64,000 nt of DNA from Clostridiaceae bacterium M8S5 (GTDB taxonomy: Bacteria > Bacillota > Clostridia > Tissierellales > MCWD3). The translations under genes and the position numbers were made by a program. The DNA lies in contig CP118523.1 in NCBI GenBank assembly GCA_029227815.1, positions 806,001 through 870,000 on the forward strand, read 5' to 3'. Each line of letters starts with the position of its first letter. Position 1 is the stretch's first letter. Below, piece after piece: positions 43,133 through 52,545 of this stretch. The notes beneath the pieces are model-generated. The model searched no databases, was not told where the DNA came from, and saw only the letters and a list, made by a program, of their open reading frames with translations.

Positions 43133-44377
43133 ATGTTGAATGAAATTTGTGTTGTCGGCTTAGGTTATATTGGTTTGCCAACACTTATAACACTAGCATT
43201 AAATGGGTTTAAAGTATTTGGTGTTGATAAAAACAAAAAAGTTGTGAAAATGCTAGATCAAGGGCTCATTCATATAAAAGAACCAAATCTAGAAAAGCAT
43301 TTTGGAGATCTTATATATAAAAATAAAATATCAATAAGAAACAATCTAAGTACCGCAGATGTATTTATGATATGTGTTCCTACTCCAATAGATAATGACG
43401 GAAAATGCGATTTAAGCCATGTAATAAAATCAGTAAAAGAGGTATGTCAATATCTCAAAAAAGGTGATTTGATAATAGTTGAATCAACTGTGCCACCTAC
43501 AACAACTGAGAATATAATAAAACCAATAATAGAGGAAAAAGGATTTAAAGTTGGAAAAGATGTGTTTTTGTCGCATTGTCCTGAAAGAGTGTTACCGGGG
43601 AATATTATGCATGAGATTATATTCAATAGTAGAATAATAGGAGGTTGCACAGATAACTGTAACCGTAAAACAGCAAGTATCTATAATAAATTTGTAAAAG
43701 GTGAGATTATATTAACAGATTCCAAAACTGCAGAAATGGCAAAGCTTTATGAGAATACGTTTAGAGATATAAATATTGCTATTGCTAACGAATTGATTAA
43801 GATTTGCAATAAGCTTGGAATTGATGGTTTAAAAGTAATAGAATATGCTAATAAACATCCAAGAGTAGATATACTAAAGCCGGGTCCAGGAGTAGGAGGA
43901 CATTGCTTAGCCGTAGACCCTTATTTTATAATAGAGAAATGCAAATCAGAAAGCAAACTAATAGCAACAGCAAGAAAGATCAACAATAGTATGCCTTATT
44001 TCATAGTAGATAAAGTAAAAAAACTATTAAGCCAAATCAAGAAACCAAAGATATCAGTATTTGGATTGACGTATAAAGAAAATATTGATGATATAAGAGA
44101 AAGTCCAGCATTAAAGATAGTTAAAATTCTTGAGAAGATAGGATACCAAGTGCAGGTATACGATCCTTTAATTAGATACTATGAGGATTCGGTTATAGAT
44201 AGCATAGTAGAGGATTCGGATTTAATATTAATACTAACAGCTCACAATCAATTTAGAGAAATAGATTATAAAAGATTGGCAAGTAAAATGAGAACACCTA
44301 TGATTTTAGATACTAGAAACGCATTAAATATAGAAGACGAAGATATTAAATACTACAATTTAGGCAATATAAATTGA
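43133..44377 (+). CDS. wecC: UDP-N-acetyl-D-mannosaminuronate dehydrogenase (WecC-like)
   Basis: 414-residue NAD-dependent nucleotide-sugar 6-dehydrogenase. The N-terminal Rossmann loop is VVGLGYIGLPT; VESTVPPTTT and LSHCPERVLPG follow; the catalytic cysteine is Cys258 in GVGGHCLAVDPYF; C-terminal GLTYKENIDDIRESPAL. The AVDPYF form after the cysteine fits UDP-ManNAc(A)/UDP-HexNAc enzymes better than UDP-glucose dehydrogenases, but the substrate is not certain. AAGGATG supports the ATG at 43133. Paired with the glycosyltransferase upstream; no epimerase is in the window. Confidence 0.88.
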   Translation: MLNEICVVGLGYIGLPTLITLALNGFKVFGVDKNKKVVKMLDQGLIHIKEPNLEKHFGDLIYKNKISIRNNLSTADVFMICVPTPIDNDGKCDLSHVIKSVKEVCQYLKKGDLIIVESTVPPTTTENIIKPIIEEKGFKVGKDVFLSHCPERVLPGNIMHEIIFNSRIIGGCTDNCNRKTASIYNKFVKGEIILTDSKTAEMAKLYENTFRDINIAIANELIKICNKLGIDGLKVIEYANKHPRVDILKPGPGVGGHCLAVDPYFIIEKCKSESKLIATARKINNSMPYFIVDKVKKLLSQIKKPKISVFGLTYKENIDDIRESPALKIVKILEKIGYQVQVYDPLIRYYEDSVIDSIVEDSDLILILTAHNQFREIDYKRLASKMRTPMILDTRNALNIEDEDIKYYNLGNIN

Positions 44378-44408
44378 ATAATTAATATAGTTTTGATATA
44401 ATATATGT

Positions 44409-44450
44409 CCAACATCTATAACTCATTAGGAGTTGTGGATGTTTATTTTT
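44409..44450 (+). terminator. Terminator after wecC
   Basis: AACATC-AACTC...GAGTT-GATGTT with bulges, then TATTTTTTT. Confidence 0.8.
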
Positions 44451-44468
44451 TTAGAGAGGAGATGCTAT

Positions 44469-45236
44469 ATGAATAACCAAAGTAAAACTAATAAAGAAGC
44501 ATGGTCACATAGAGCAAAGGAGTTCTGGATTAAGGATCTGGGAGAGCCACAGACAGTTGCTAAAGATATGACAAAAAGACCAAAGTATTATCTGCGTAGA
44601 CATATTGACTTGTTAGGTGAGGTTAATCAAAAGAGTATTATTAACATACTTGGCTCATGTGGCAAGAAAGCTATACCACTTGCTTTATTAGGAGCAAATG
44701 TAACTATTGTTGACATATCAGAGGATAACAAAGAATATGCTATGGATGTTGCAAGAGAAGCAAATGTCGATATTAACTTTATAGTTTCTGATTTTTTAGA
44801 ATTAAATACATATAATAAGTATGACTTAGCATATCTAGAGGGTGGAATATTGCATTATTTTTCAGATATTGAGAAAGTAGCAAAGAAAATTTACTCTTTA
44901 TTAAAAAGAGAAGGAAAGTTAGTTTTAAATGATTTTCATCCTTTCAGAAAAGTCTTAAAAGAACGCAATATCTTTAAGGGAGAAAAGTTAGAATTAGGGG
45001 GAGATTATTTTTCATCAGAACTAGAGCAAGGAGAGGTAGCTTATGAAAGGATATTAAATAATAAAGGGGATGAAGAATTTCCAAAATGTCTTTTGAGGTA
45101 TTGGACTATGGGAGAGATAATAACTGCATTTGCGTCGGTTGGTTTTGTGGTAGAAAAGTTGATTGAAGGGCCAAGATTTGATGAACATAAAAATATACCA
45201 GGAGAGTTTACATTGGTAGCGACCAAAAAAGAATAA
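44469..45236 (+). CDS. Class I SAM-dependent methyltransferase
   Basis: 255-residue methyltransferase. SAM-binding motif I is INILGSCGKKAIPLALLGA, motif II VDIS, then FIVSDFLE and the post-I segment DLAYLEGGILHYF. N-terminal NNQSKTNKEAWSHRAKEFW is common in small-molecule methyltransferases of Firmicutes. The substrate is unknown. GAGAGGAGATG supports the ATG at 44469; an upstream in-frame start at 44433 lies inside the preceding terminator hairpin and is rejected. Confidence 0.85.
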   Translation: MNNQSKTNKEAWSHRAKEFWIKDLGEPQTVAKDMTKRPKYYLRRHIDLLGEVNQKSIINILGSCGKKAIPLALLGANVTIVDISEDNKEYAMDVAREANVDINFIVSDFLELNTYNKYDLAYLEGGILHYFSDIEKVAKKIYSLLKREGKLVLNDFHPFRKVLKERNIFKGEKLELGGDYFSSELEQGEVAYERILNNKGDEEFPKCLLRYWTMGEIITAFASVGFVVEKLIEGPRFDEHKNIPGEFTLVATKKE

Positions 45237-45273
45237 CATTACTAGACTAATTTTTTATTGTAATAAATTTTGG

Positions 45274-45303
45274 TTGACGATATACTGGGTGCTATTGTAA
45301 TAT
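45274..45303 (+). promoter_or_regulatory. Promoter of the DUF1576 gene
   Basis: TTGACG, 18-bp spacer, TAATAT, 41 nt upstream of the proposed start. Confidence 0.6.
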
Positions 45304-45343
45304 AAGTGTATACAAAATATTTTAAAATAAAGGAGGTATTTCA

Positions 45344-46612
45344 ATAAGACTCGTAAGGAATAAAATAAAAAAGGATATAACTAATACTATTAAGGTTAAG
45401 ATAATTAGTTTTTATGCTATATCTATGATATTATTTGGATTCTTTGTTGATAATCCTAAGACCATAATAAATGGTATGTACAGGATTATACTCGAGCCGG
45501 GAACACTAATAACAGATTATATTGGCATTGGAGGTATAGGAGCAGCTTTTGTCAATTCAGGATTATTAACTCTTATTTTTGTAATGTTACTTTGCAGATT
45601 AAGAATAAATTTTAACGGTGCTACATTTGCTGCATTGTTTTTAATATCAGGGTTTTCACTTTTTGGGAAAAATCTATTTAATGTTTGGTTTGTAGTATTT
45701 GGAGTATTTTTATTTGCTAAAGTGCAAAGAGAGAAGTTTTCAAAATATATATATGTAGCATTATTTGGTACAGCTATGGCTCCTTTAGTAACAGAGATAA
45801 TATTTACAGCTCAAATGAGCTTTAATATGAGATTAATCATCGGTATATTTAGTGGGATAAGTATAGGCTTTATACTCCCTCCATTAGCAGCTTTTCTTAT
45901 AAGAGTACATCAAGGTTTCAACCTTTATAACATTGGTTTTACGGCAGGTATGGTTGGAACAATCTACGTATCACTTTTCAAATCTTTTGGTTTCACACCA
46001 AGTCCAAAAATGATATGGACCACAGGAAATAATTTATTACTAGGAAGTTTTTTTTATTTAGTATTTTTAACATTTATAGTAACAGGGTTTATTATGAATC
46101 ATAGATCATTAGATGGCATCAAAGGTATCATCGGATATCCAGGTAGATTGGTTACCGATTTTATAATACTAGAAGGTTTTCCTCCTACACTAATAAATAT
46201 GGGGATTAATGGATTAATTTCGCTATCTTATGTTATATTAATAGGAGGAGACTTAAACGGGCCAACAATAAGTGGAATATTGACAGTAGTAGGATTCGGA
46301 GCATTTGGTAAGCATTTTAGAAATATTACACCGATACTTATGGGAGTTTTTATAGGTTCACTTATAAAAGTATTTCAGATAAATGATCCACATATACAGC
46401 TAGCAGCATTATTTGGAACAGCGTTAGCTCCTATTGCAGGTGAGTTTGGATGGGGTTTTGGTATATTAGCAGGTTTAGTACATTCATCAGTAGTATTAAA
46501 TGTAGGAGCTTTACATGGAGGATTAAACCTTTACAATAATGGTTTTGCAGCAGGAATTGTAGCATCGGTTTTAGTGCCCGTTATAGAAGCATTTAGAAGG
46601 GATGATGATTGA
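45344..46612 (+). CDS. DUF1576 membrane protein with probable AUA start
   Basis: Integral membrane protein with about ten to twelve helices in two homologous halves (HQGFNLYNIGFTAGMVGTI; HGGLNLYNNGFAAGIVASV), matching the DUF1576 family, whose function is unknown but whose repeated fold suggests transport. The first ATG in frame (45425) falls inside the first membrane helix and has no ribosome site. A strong AGGAGG at 45331-45336 is followed 7 nt later by an in-frame ATA at 45344. Starting there adds 27 residues with a basic N-terminus and completes the first helix. Length is then 422 residues. The start codon is thus non-standard or mutated. The next gene overlaps by 1 nt. Confidence 0.78.
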   Translation: MRLVRNKIKKDITNTIKVKIISFYAISMILFGFFVDNPKTIINGMYRIILEPGTLITDYIGIGGIGAAFVNSGLLTLIFVMLLCRLRINFNGATFAALFLISGFSLFGKNLFNVWFVVFGVFLFAKVQREKFSKYIYVALFGTAMAPLVTEIIFTAQMSFNMRLIIGIFSGISIGFILPPLAAFLIRVHQGFNLYNIGFTAGMVGTIYVSLFKSFGFTPSPKMIWTTGNNLLLGSFFYLVFLTFIVTGFIMNHRSLDGIKGIIGYPGRLVTDFIILEGFPPTLINMGINGLISLSYVILIGGDLNGPTISGILTVVGFGAFGKHFRNITPILMGVFIGSLIKVFQINDPHIQLAALFGTALAPIAGEFGWGFGILAGLVHSSVVLNVGALHGGLNLYNNGFAAGIVASVLVPVIEAFRRDDD

Positions 46613-46956
46613 TGAAACACACAAAGAAACGTATATCTAAAATAGTAGATGAGTTATCGACATACCTCATGTCTATAGGAGCAGATGATATAACGGTCAA
46701 TATAAAAAATGAAAAGACTAGATACAAAATTAGCGCAAAAAGCAATTATGTAAAAGAGAATAATCAAAAAAAAATAGATAAATTAATCAAATGTATAAAT
46801 TGCCCTAAGCAGGAAGAAATGGAAGAGTACTACTGGGAGTTGGCAGGAGAATGTGATGTAGATACAGAGCTTACTCTTATAAGTATGATGGTTGATAAGA
46901 TAAAGCTTGATATAGATGATAAGAATATTAGCATTGTTTTGTATAAAAATAAATAA
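46612..46956 (+). CDS. Small cytoplasmic protein coupled to DUF1576
   Basis: 114 residues, no membrane segment or signal peptide; family not recognised. It begins KHTKKRISKIVDELSTYLMS and has a CINCPKQEEMEEYYWELAGE stretch with a CXXC pair. Its ATG overlaps the stop of the DUF1576 gene (ATGA), so it is translated together with it and probably acts on or with that membrane protein. A strong terminator follows. Confidence 0.7.
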   Translation: MKHTKKRISKIVDELSTYLMSIGADDITVNIKNEKTRYKISAKSNYVKENNQKKIDKLIKCINCPKQEEMEEYYWELAGECDVDTELTLISMMVDKIKLDIDDKNISIVLYKNK

Positions 46957-46999
46957 TAATATAGTAAATTATGTTAAGGTTTTTGCATTAGAAGGACAA

Positions 47000-47045
47000 G
47001 AGGTAGGTAAATAAAATCAACAATTATTTACCTACCTCTTTTTAT
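47000..47045 (+). terminator. Terminator after the DUF1576 pair
   Basis: GAGGTAGGTAAATAA...TTATTTACCTACCTCTTTTT: 15-bp perfect stem, T run. Confidence 0.92.
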
Positions 47046-47046
47046 T

Positions 47047-47796
47047 CTACGAATCATAAGGTATACCCATACAGATTATATCATCATAATTACCTTGTGC
47101 AAGCACCTTACCATTCTCCATTACTATTATATGATCAAATTTTTTAAGAAATTCAGCACTGTACTTGTGTGTAATTACAATTATCATTTTGTTTAACGAA
47201 AGAATTAGATTATTTAATTTATTTGTGTTTGAGAAATCTAAAGCACTGGTTGCTTCATCCATAATTATTATTTCAGTGTCTTTTACTAAAGCTCTAGCAA
47301 TGGCTATTCTTTGTTTTTCACCACCTGATATTAGATTGCCATTGTCGCCTATATGAGTATCTAAACCTGAAGGGAGAGAATTAACAAAATCTAATAATTC
47401 AACATCATCTAATACTTTTAGTAACATATTATCTGAAATGGTTTTTCCCAAAGTAATATTATATCGTAATGTATCGTCAAACATAAATACTTCTTGCTGG
47501 ACGGTTGAAATTTTATTTCTCCAATCATAAGAATTGAGATTGTGCAAATTTTTGCTATTTACTTTTATAGTTCCAACATATTCATTTGCAAGCTTAGCCA
47601 ATATTTTAACTAATGTTGATTTACCACATCCACTAGGACCAATTATTGCGTATTTTTTATTTGCTTTGAATACTAAATTAACTTCTGATATAGAATTTTT
47701 TGTATTTCCTAAATATTTATAGGAAAGGTTTGAAAGTTCTATTTCTTTAATAATTTCTTGAAGTAATATACATAATATAAATATTGTTTTTTTCAT
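47047..47796 (-). CDS. ABC exporter ATPase domain lacking its membrane domain
   Basis: 249 residues. It is the nucleotide-binding domain of an exporter-type ABC protein: Walker A GPSGCGKST, Q-loop VQQEVFMFDD, signature LISGGEKQRIAIARAL and Walker B IIIMDEATSALD are all intact, with the switch histidine in VITHK. The exporter family normally has about 300 residues of membrane domain before this; here only 12 hydrophobic residues precede, and no ribosome site is seen before the ATG. It is therefore either the 3' remnant of a deleted exporter gene or a stand-alone ATPase with a weak start. Confidence 0.68.
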   Translation of the reverse strand: MKKTIFILCILLQEIIKEIELSNLSYKYLGNTKNSISEVNLVFKANKKYAIIGPSGCGKSTLVKILAKLANEYVGTIKVNSKNLHNLNSYDWRNKISTVQQEVFMFDDTLRYNITLGKTISDNMLLKVLDDVELLDFVNSLPSGLDTHIGDNGNLISGGEKQRIAIARALVKDTEIIIMDEATSALDFSNTNKLNNLILSLNKMIIVITHKYSAEFLKKFDHIIVMENGKVLAQGNYDDIICMGIPYDS

Positions 47797-47848
47797 TATT
47801 AACTATATAATTCTATTATTACACTGCATATAATTGCAATAATTTTTA

Positions 47849-47889
47849 TAAAAAAGACATTTTGCTACGCTAAATATAGCAAAATGTCT
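47849..47889 (-). terminator. Terminator of the transglutaminase-like gene
   Basis: Minus strand AGACATTTTGCTAT...GTAGCAAAATGTCT followed by TTTTTTA. Confidence 0.85.
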
Positions 47890-47949
47890 GATTGTTTATC
47901 TATAATGAATTTGTTAAGATTATTTAACTTTTTCAAAAGAGTCATGATT

Positions 47950-49998
47950 TTAATTCTTCTTAAAATTATCAATTAATGTATATACTTTAGTTTTTTTATT
48001 ATAAGAAAGACTAAATTTGCGACCAGTACCGCCACGTGTTAGAACTAAGAAACGTAAATTTGTATCTATACTTGGGTCTGCAAGTTTAAAATCTATATCA
48101 GAGTCTGCGTATTCGCGCGAATTGACATATTCAGTAAGAAACAATCTCAATTCTATAGTTGATTTAATATTCATAGGATCAATATCCTTATAATTTGTAA
48201 TTACTATATTTCCAAAAGCTTCCCACCCATGCGTAGGCATAAACTCTTCTGAGGTCTTCATAAAGTATTTATATGTTATTTTGTTTTTTGCGTCGTCACA
48301 TGTTACGTCTACATGATACCATTTGTTGTTTACATATACTACATTCCATGTGTGAGGACCAACAAAGGTATCGTAGTAAGATAAAACTCTACTTTGAATA
48401 TTAGCTTCTTGACATAAATAGTGGAACATAGTAGCATAATTTGTACATACACCTTTTCCAGTTTTGAATCCAGCTAAAGCAACATCAGTAGTTACAAATG
48501 AAGGATCTCCACTGTAAGTAAGATTTTTAGCTACGTAGTCATGTATAGCTTTTATTTTTTGAGTTTGATTCATGTTAGGCTGTATTATTTTACTTATAAT
48601 ATTTTTAGCTATAAGTTTTACTTCTTGATTAGCTTTATCGCCTTTTACGAATTTGTCAATCTGATTGTTTTTAGGTATAGCTCTTATTTCATACTTGTTT
48701 TTTATATGATTGTCAGTAAAATAAAAATTGTATTTTCGCCAATCTACACTCAAGCTAATCGTAGAACAGCCTTCTTTTACAGTAAAAGTGATTTTTTTGT
48801 TTTTACTATCAACATCAACACAAAATGGACCGTAGTCAAGCATGTGTGTAGATAAATTTATAGATATATTACTAGCTAGCTTTTTAGTGTATTTTTCAAC
48901 AGCATAGTCAAAGTTTTTCATTTTATGTAAAGTGATTGTATTACCATCTAGTATAAAATAATGACTTGGTAAATCTCTTAGTGATAATAAACCTCTTACT
49001 TTAAAATTAAACAACGAGTAACCTTTAACATCAACTATAGCATCTTCTAATTTATAAAATTCTTTCGGTCTAAAATTAGTACCAATCAATTTCATTCCAC
49101 TATTTCCTACAGCATCAAGGTATAGAGGATTTATAGTCTCAAAATCCATAGAAGTTGCTCTACTGGAGAATTGTCTAGTAGGAGCAACAATGTTAGCCAT
49201 TTCTTCTCTTGTTAAAGTTTTGTCTAAATCACTGTATGTATCAATGTAACCTAATATATAAGCTAGTTTTACATAAGCAGGATGTGTTTTCTTGATGCTT
49301 TTTTCTCTTATAGTATAGTTATCGATTTTTATTTGTGATTTTGTTATTTCATATAATAGTTCACTATATTCCCCTATAGTCAAAGGTCTTTGAAAATCTT
49401 TTTGAAACTTCTTAGGTAAATTTTTATCCTTTATAACTTGAGCAATTGTAAAAATATTTTCTTTAGATGGTAAATCATTCTTAAATACTTTTATAAGTTC
49501 ACGCTGTTTTTCAATTTGGCCTTTCGTAAATATAAAAGCACTATCTATATTTTTCAATGTAGTATGTAGATCTTTTCCATTTATATTGAGTACAGCAGGC
49601 TCTTTAGAGTATTTATATGCAGTTTTAAATGGAAAATTTTCTAGTATCTTTGCATAAATCAGATTTTTTTCATCTTGGGTTTTACAAAATGAGTTTATCT
49701 TTATGACAACTTCATCAATTTTTTTTAATATAGCTTGCTCACAGTAAACTATATCAGAATATGAGGGAGTCATTACTTTTCCTTGAGTAATTACCTCTTG
49801 TTCAGCTTCACCCATACTATTAAAACTTAAGCTATAGATTGTAGTGTCATGAGTAATAGATTGATAGTATTTGAGTCTTTTATTTACTTCTTCTTTTAAA
49901 TCTTGCTTTTGAGTAACATTTGTATCAACGGTAGCAAAAACTGCAACATTTGAAACCAATAACACAATAATACACAAAAGTGATACTATTTTCTTCAT
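47950..49998 (-). CDS. Secreted protein with SLH-like region and transglutaminase-like domain
   Basis: 682 residues with an N-terminal signal peptide (about 1-23). A segment around 245-275 (LAYILGYIDTYSDLDKTLTREEMANIV) looks like an S-layer homology repeat that could bind the cell wall. The transglutaminase-core domain follows with all three catalytic residues: Cys518 (GKGVCTNYA), His549 (GPHTWNVV) and Asp564 (WYHVDVT). Such domains act as peptidases or crosslinking enzymes at the cell surface. AAAGGAGG precedes the ATG. It stands alone with a good promoter and terminator. Confidence 0.86.
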   Translation of the reverse strand: MKKIVSLLCIIVLLVSNVAVFATVDTNVTQKQDLKEEVNKRLKYYQSITHDTTIYSLSFNSMGEAEQEVITQGKVMTPSYSDIVYCEQAILKKIDEVVIKINSFCKTQDEKNLIYAKILENFPFKTAYKYSKEPAVLNINGKDLHTTLKNIDSAFIFTKGQIEKQRELIKVFKNDLPSKENIFTIAQVIKDKNLPKKFQKDFQRPLTIGEYSELLYEITKSQIKIDNYTIREKSIKKTHPAYVKLAYILGYIDTYSDLDKTLTREEMANIVAPTRQFSSRATSMDFETINPLYLDAVGNSGMKLIGTNFRPKEFYKLEDAIVDVKGYSLFNFKVRGLLSLRDLPSHYFILDGNTITLHKMKNFDYAVEKYTKKLASNISINLSTHMLDYGPFCVDVDSKNKKITFTVKEGCSTISLSVDWRKYNFYFTDNHIKNKYEIRAIPKNNQIDKFVKGDKANQEVKLIAKNIISKIIQPNMNQTQKIKAIHDYVAKNLTYSGDPSFVTTDVALAGFKTGKGVCTNYATMFHYLCQEANIQSRVLSYYDTFVGPHTWNVVYVNNKWYHVDVTCDDAKNKITYKYFMKTSEEFMPTHGWEAFGNIVITNYKDIDPMNIKSTIELRLFLTEYVNSREYADSDIDFKLADPSIDTNLRFLVLTRGGTGRKFSLSYNKKTKVYTLIDNFKKN

Positions 49999-50038
49999 TT
50001 GTATTTCCTCCTTTGGATTATATTAGAAGTGTATGTTA

Positions 50039-50067
50039 ATTGTACTATGCATAGTATCCAATTGCAA
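50039..50067 (-). promoter_or_regulatory. Promoter of the transglutaminase-like gene
   Basis: Minus strand TTGCAA, 17-bp spacer, TACAAT, about 40 nt upstream of the start. Confidence 0.62.
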
Positions 50068-50079
50068 TATTAATTCATT

Positions 50080-50994
50080 TTAAAATATACTAAGGTCTAA
50101 CCTTTCAGATAAATCCTCTAGAAGCTTTATACCACCAATACTATTTCCTTTCTTGTCCAATGCAGGACCAAAGACTCCAATTCCCATCTTTTTAGGCACA
50201 ACTGCAGCTATACCTCCTCCTACACCACTTTTAGCAGGAATACCAACACTTACAGCAAAATCACCTGAGCCATCATACATACCACAAGTAGTCATTATAG
50301 CTTTAACGGTCTTACATATATGTTTGCTTAAAAGTCTTTTTTTGTTTGGTAATATTCCATCGCTTGCTAAAACTAAGCTCATATGAGCTATGTCTTTACA
50401 GGTTACTTCCAAAGAACATAACTTAAAATATACATCTAATATATCTTCAACATCTTCATTAATTATACCAGTACTTTTCATGAAATAAGCCAATGCTCTG
50501 TTTCTATCACCTGTATTTTTCTCGGATTGGTATACGTTATAGTTTATCTTCAAATTATTGTTGCCAGTTACTTCTTTTATGAATTCGTGTATTCTGTTAA
50601 ACTTATCATTAGCAGTTAAGCCATATACCATTGAAATAGTAGCTATAGCTCCAGAATTGATCATAGGATTGAGTGGTTTGTGGGAGTTTTTCGTTTCTAA
50701 GTTTACAATAGAATTAAAGCCATCCGATGTAGGGGCACAGCTTATTTTGCTATATAACTTATTTATATCATTATCTTTTAACGCGCACATAAATGAGGCA
50801 ACCTTAGAAATGCTTTGTATTGTGAATTTTGTATTATAATCACCTTCACAGTATATTTTTCCATCAATGTCCATTGTACATATGCCTAGAGCATCAGGGT
50901 TACTATTAGATAGTTCTGGTATATATGTGGCAACGTTTCCATATTGAGTCCAATATTTATTCTTTTCTATTAATGAATGCAGTAATTCTCTCAT
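50080..50994 (-). CDS. glsA: Glutaminase A
   Basis: 304-residue cytoplasmic enzyme that hydrolyses glutamine to glutamate and ammonia; beta-lactamase-like fold. The catalytic Ser-Lys pair is in TIQSISKVA near residue 65. The family landmarks PLNPMINSGAIATISMV and SGVGGGIAAVVP are present. AAAGGATG fits the ATG at 50994 rather than the earlier in-frame starts, giving the usual length. It may serve acid resistance or nitrogen supply. Divergent from the cysteine desulfidase gene. Confidence 0.94.
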   Translation of the reverse strand: MRELLHSLIEKNKYWTQYGNVATYIPELSNSNPDALGICTMDIDGKIYCEGDYNTKFTIQSISKVASFMCALKDNDINKLYSKISCAPTSDGFNSIVNLETKNSHKPLNPMINSGAIATISMVYGLTANDKFNRIHEFIKEVTGNNNLKINYNVYQSEKNTGDRNRALAYFMKSTGIINEDVEDILDVYFKLCSLEVTCKDIAHMSLVLASDGILPNKKRLLSKHICKTVKAIMTTCGMYDGSGDFAVSVGIPAKSGVGGGIAAVVPKKMGIGVFGPALDKKGNSIGGIKLLEDLSERLDLSIF

Positions 50995-51034
50995 TTTTTT
51001 CATCCTTTGCAATTATGATTTTTAGTACAAAATA

Positions 51035-51063
51035 ATAATACAATAATAAAGTTAAATTGACAA
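51035..51063 (-). promoter_or_regulatory. Promoter of glsA
   Basis: Minus strand TTGTCA, 17-bp spacer, TATTAT. Confidence 0.62.
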
Positions 51064-51088
51064 CAATTATTAAAAAAATGACATTAGA

Positions 51089-51117
51089 TTGACTAAGGGT
51101 ATATTGTAAAATATAAT
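51089..51117 (+). promoter_or_regulatory. Promoter of the cysteine desulfidase gene
   Basis: TTGACT, 17-bp spacer, TATAAT, about 95 nt upstream of the start; divergent from the glsA promoter. Confidence 0.7.
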
Positions 51118-51212
51118 AATGGTGGCTATATTAATTTTTAACAAGAATAAATTTGCAATTTTAATAAAATAAAGACAAGGGAATATATAAATCTGTAAAG
51201 GGAGTGATTTCG

Positions 51213-52496
51213 ATGGACTGTTGTAGTTGTAATAATTTTGTCGATATATTGAAAAAAGAAGTAGTACCTGCACTAGGCTGTACTGAGCCGATCGCTGTAG
51301 CGTTGGCATCTGCAAAAGCAAGAGAGATACTTGGAGAGTTGGAAAAATTAGAAGTATATGTTAGTCCTAATATATATAAAAATGGTATGGGTGTTGGAAT
51401 ACCAGGAACAGGTTCTACAGGACTAGATATAGCAGCAGCATTAGGTGGAATTGGGGGTAAGGCTGAAGCAGTTTTAGAGGTACTAAAAGATACAACCGAG
51501 CAAGATATTGATAAAGCAAAAGAAATGATATCTAAGGGATTAATTAAAGTTAAAATAAAGAATACAGATATTAAACTCTATGTAGAAGCAGTTTGTTATA
51601 GCAAAAATAATATATCTAAAGTAATAATAGAAGACAATCATTCAAATATTGTACTAGAAGAGCTAAATGATAAAGTATTATTTGAAAAGATACAAGATAA
51701 GGATGAAAAAGTAAAGAAAACTGATAATAAACGATACAATATGAATATGGAAAAGATATATGATTTTGTTCAAAGTGTGGATATAAAAGAAATAGAGCCA
51801 CTACTAGAAGGAGCTATGTTAAATAAAAAAATAGCAGAAGAAGGCTTAAAAAATGGGTACGGATTAAGCGTAGGGAAGACATTATTTGATAGTATACAAA
51901 AGGGGATATTATCTGATGACATGCAAAATTATGCTATGGCACTTACTGCAGCTGCATCTGATGCTAGAATGGATGGATGCATGATGAGTGTTATGAGTAA
52001 CTCAGGTAGTGGTAACCAAGGTATTACAGTTATGTTACCAGTTTTAGCAGTAGCAGAGAAGAACAAGAACAGTGAAGAAGAGTTAATAAGGGCATTAGCT
52101 TTAGCAAATTTGATAGCGATATATATCAAGACACATCTAGGTAGACTTTCAGCGTTATGTGGTTGTGTAGTAGCATCAGCAGGGGCAAGTTGCGGTATAA
52201 CATATCTGATGGGTGGAAAATTCAAAAACATAGTTTATGCTCTTAAAAACATGATAGGAAACATAACAGGCATGATATGTGATGGTGCTAAAACAGGATG
52301 TGCTCTAAAGGTGTCAACTGGTGTAAGTGCTGCTATACAATCTGCACTTTTAGCCATAAATGATATTGAAATATCAAGAAAAGATGGTATTATACACCAA
52401 GACGTAGAAGAAACAATTAAAAACATAGCAAAAATTGGTTCAGAGGGTATGATGCATACAGACGAGATGATACTTGATATTATGATTAATAAATAG
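51213..52496 (+). CDS. cyuA: L-cysteine desulfidase (CyuA/YhaM, UPF0597)
   Basis: 427-residue enzyme that degrades L-cysteine to pyruvate, ammonia and sulfide without PLP, using a 4Fe-4S cluster, as known for CyuA. The start of the fold is VPALGCTEPIAVALASAKA, with the cluster cysteine in GCTEP. Further cysteines in SALCGCVVASAGASCGITYL and ICDGAKTGCALK fit the cluster ligands. A short Cys-rich N-terminus (MDCCSCN) is unusual. AAAGGGAG fits the ATG at 51213. Single gene with its own promoter and terminator; consistent with amino-acid fermentation. Confidence 0.9.
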   Translation: MDCCSCNNFVDILKKEVVPALGCTEPIAVALASAKAREILGELEKLEVYVSPNIYKNGMGVGIPGTGSTGLDIAAALGGIGGKAEAVLEVLKDTTEQDIDKAKEMISKGLIKVKIKNTDIKLYVEAVCYSKNNISKVIIEDNHSNIVLEELNDKVLFEKIQDKDEKVKKTDNKRYNMNMEKIYDFVQSVDIKEIEPLLEGAMLNKKIAEEGLKNGYGLSVGKTLFDSIQKGILSDDMQNYAMALTAAASDARMDGCMMSVMSNSGSGNQGITVMLPVLAVAEKNKNSEEELIRALALANLIAIYIKTHLGRLSALCGCVVASAGASCGITYLMGGKFKNIVYALKNMIGNITGMICDGAKTGCALKVSTGVSAAIQSALLAINDIEISRKDGIIHQDVEETIKNIAKIGSEGMMHTDEMILDIMINK

Positions 52497-52516
52497 GAAA
52501 TGATGATACTAGCACG

Positions 52517-52545
52517 AAAATGACCATTAATTTAATGGTCATTTT
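52517..52545 (+). terminator. Terminator after cyuA
   Basis: AAAATGACCATTA-att-TAATGGTCATTTT with T-rich tail; perfect stem. Confidence 0.88.
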
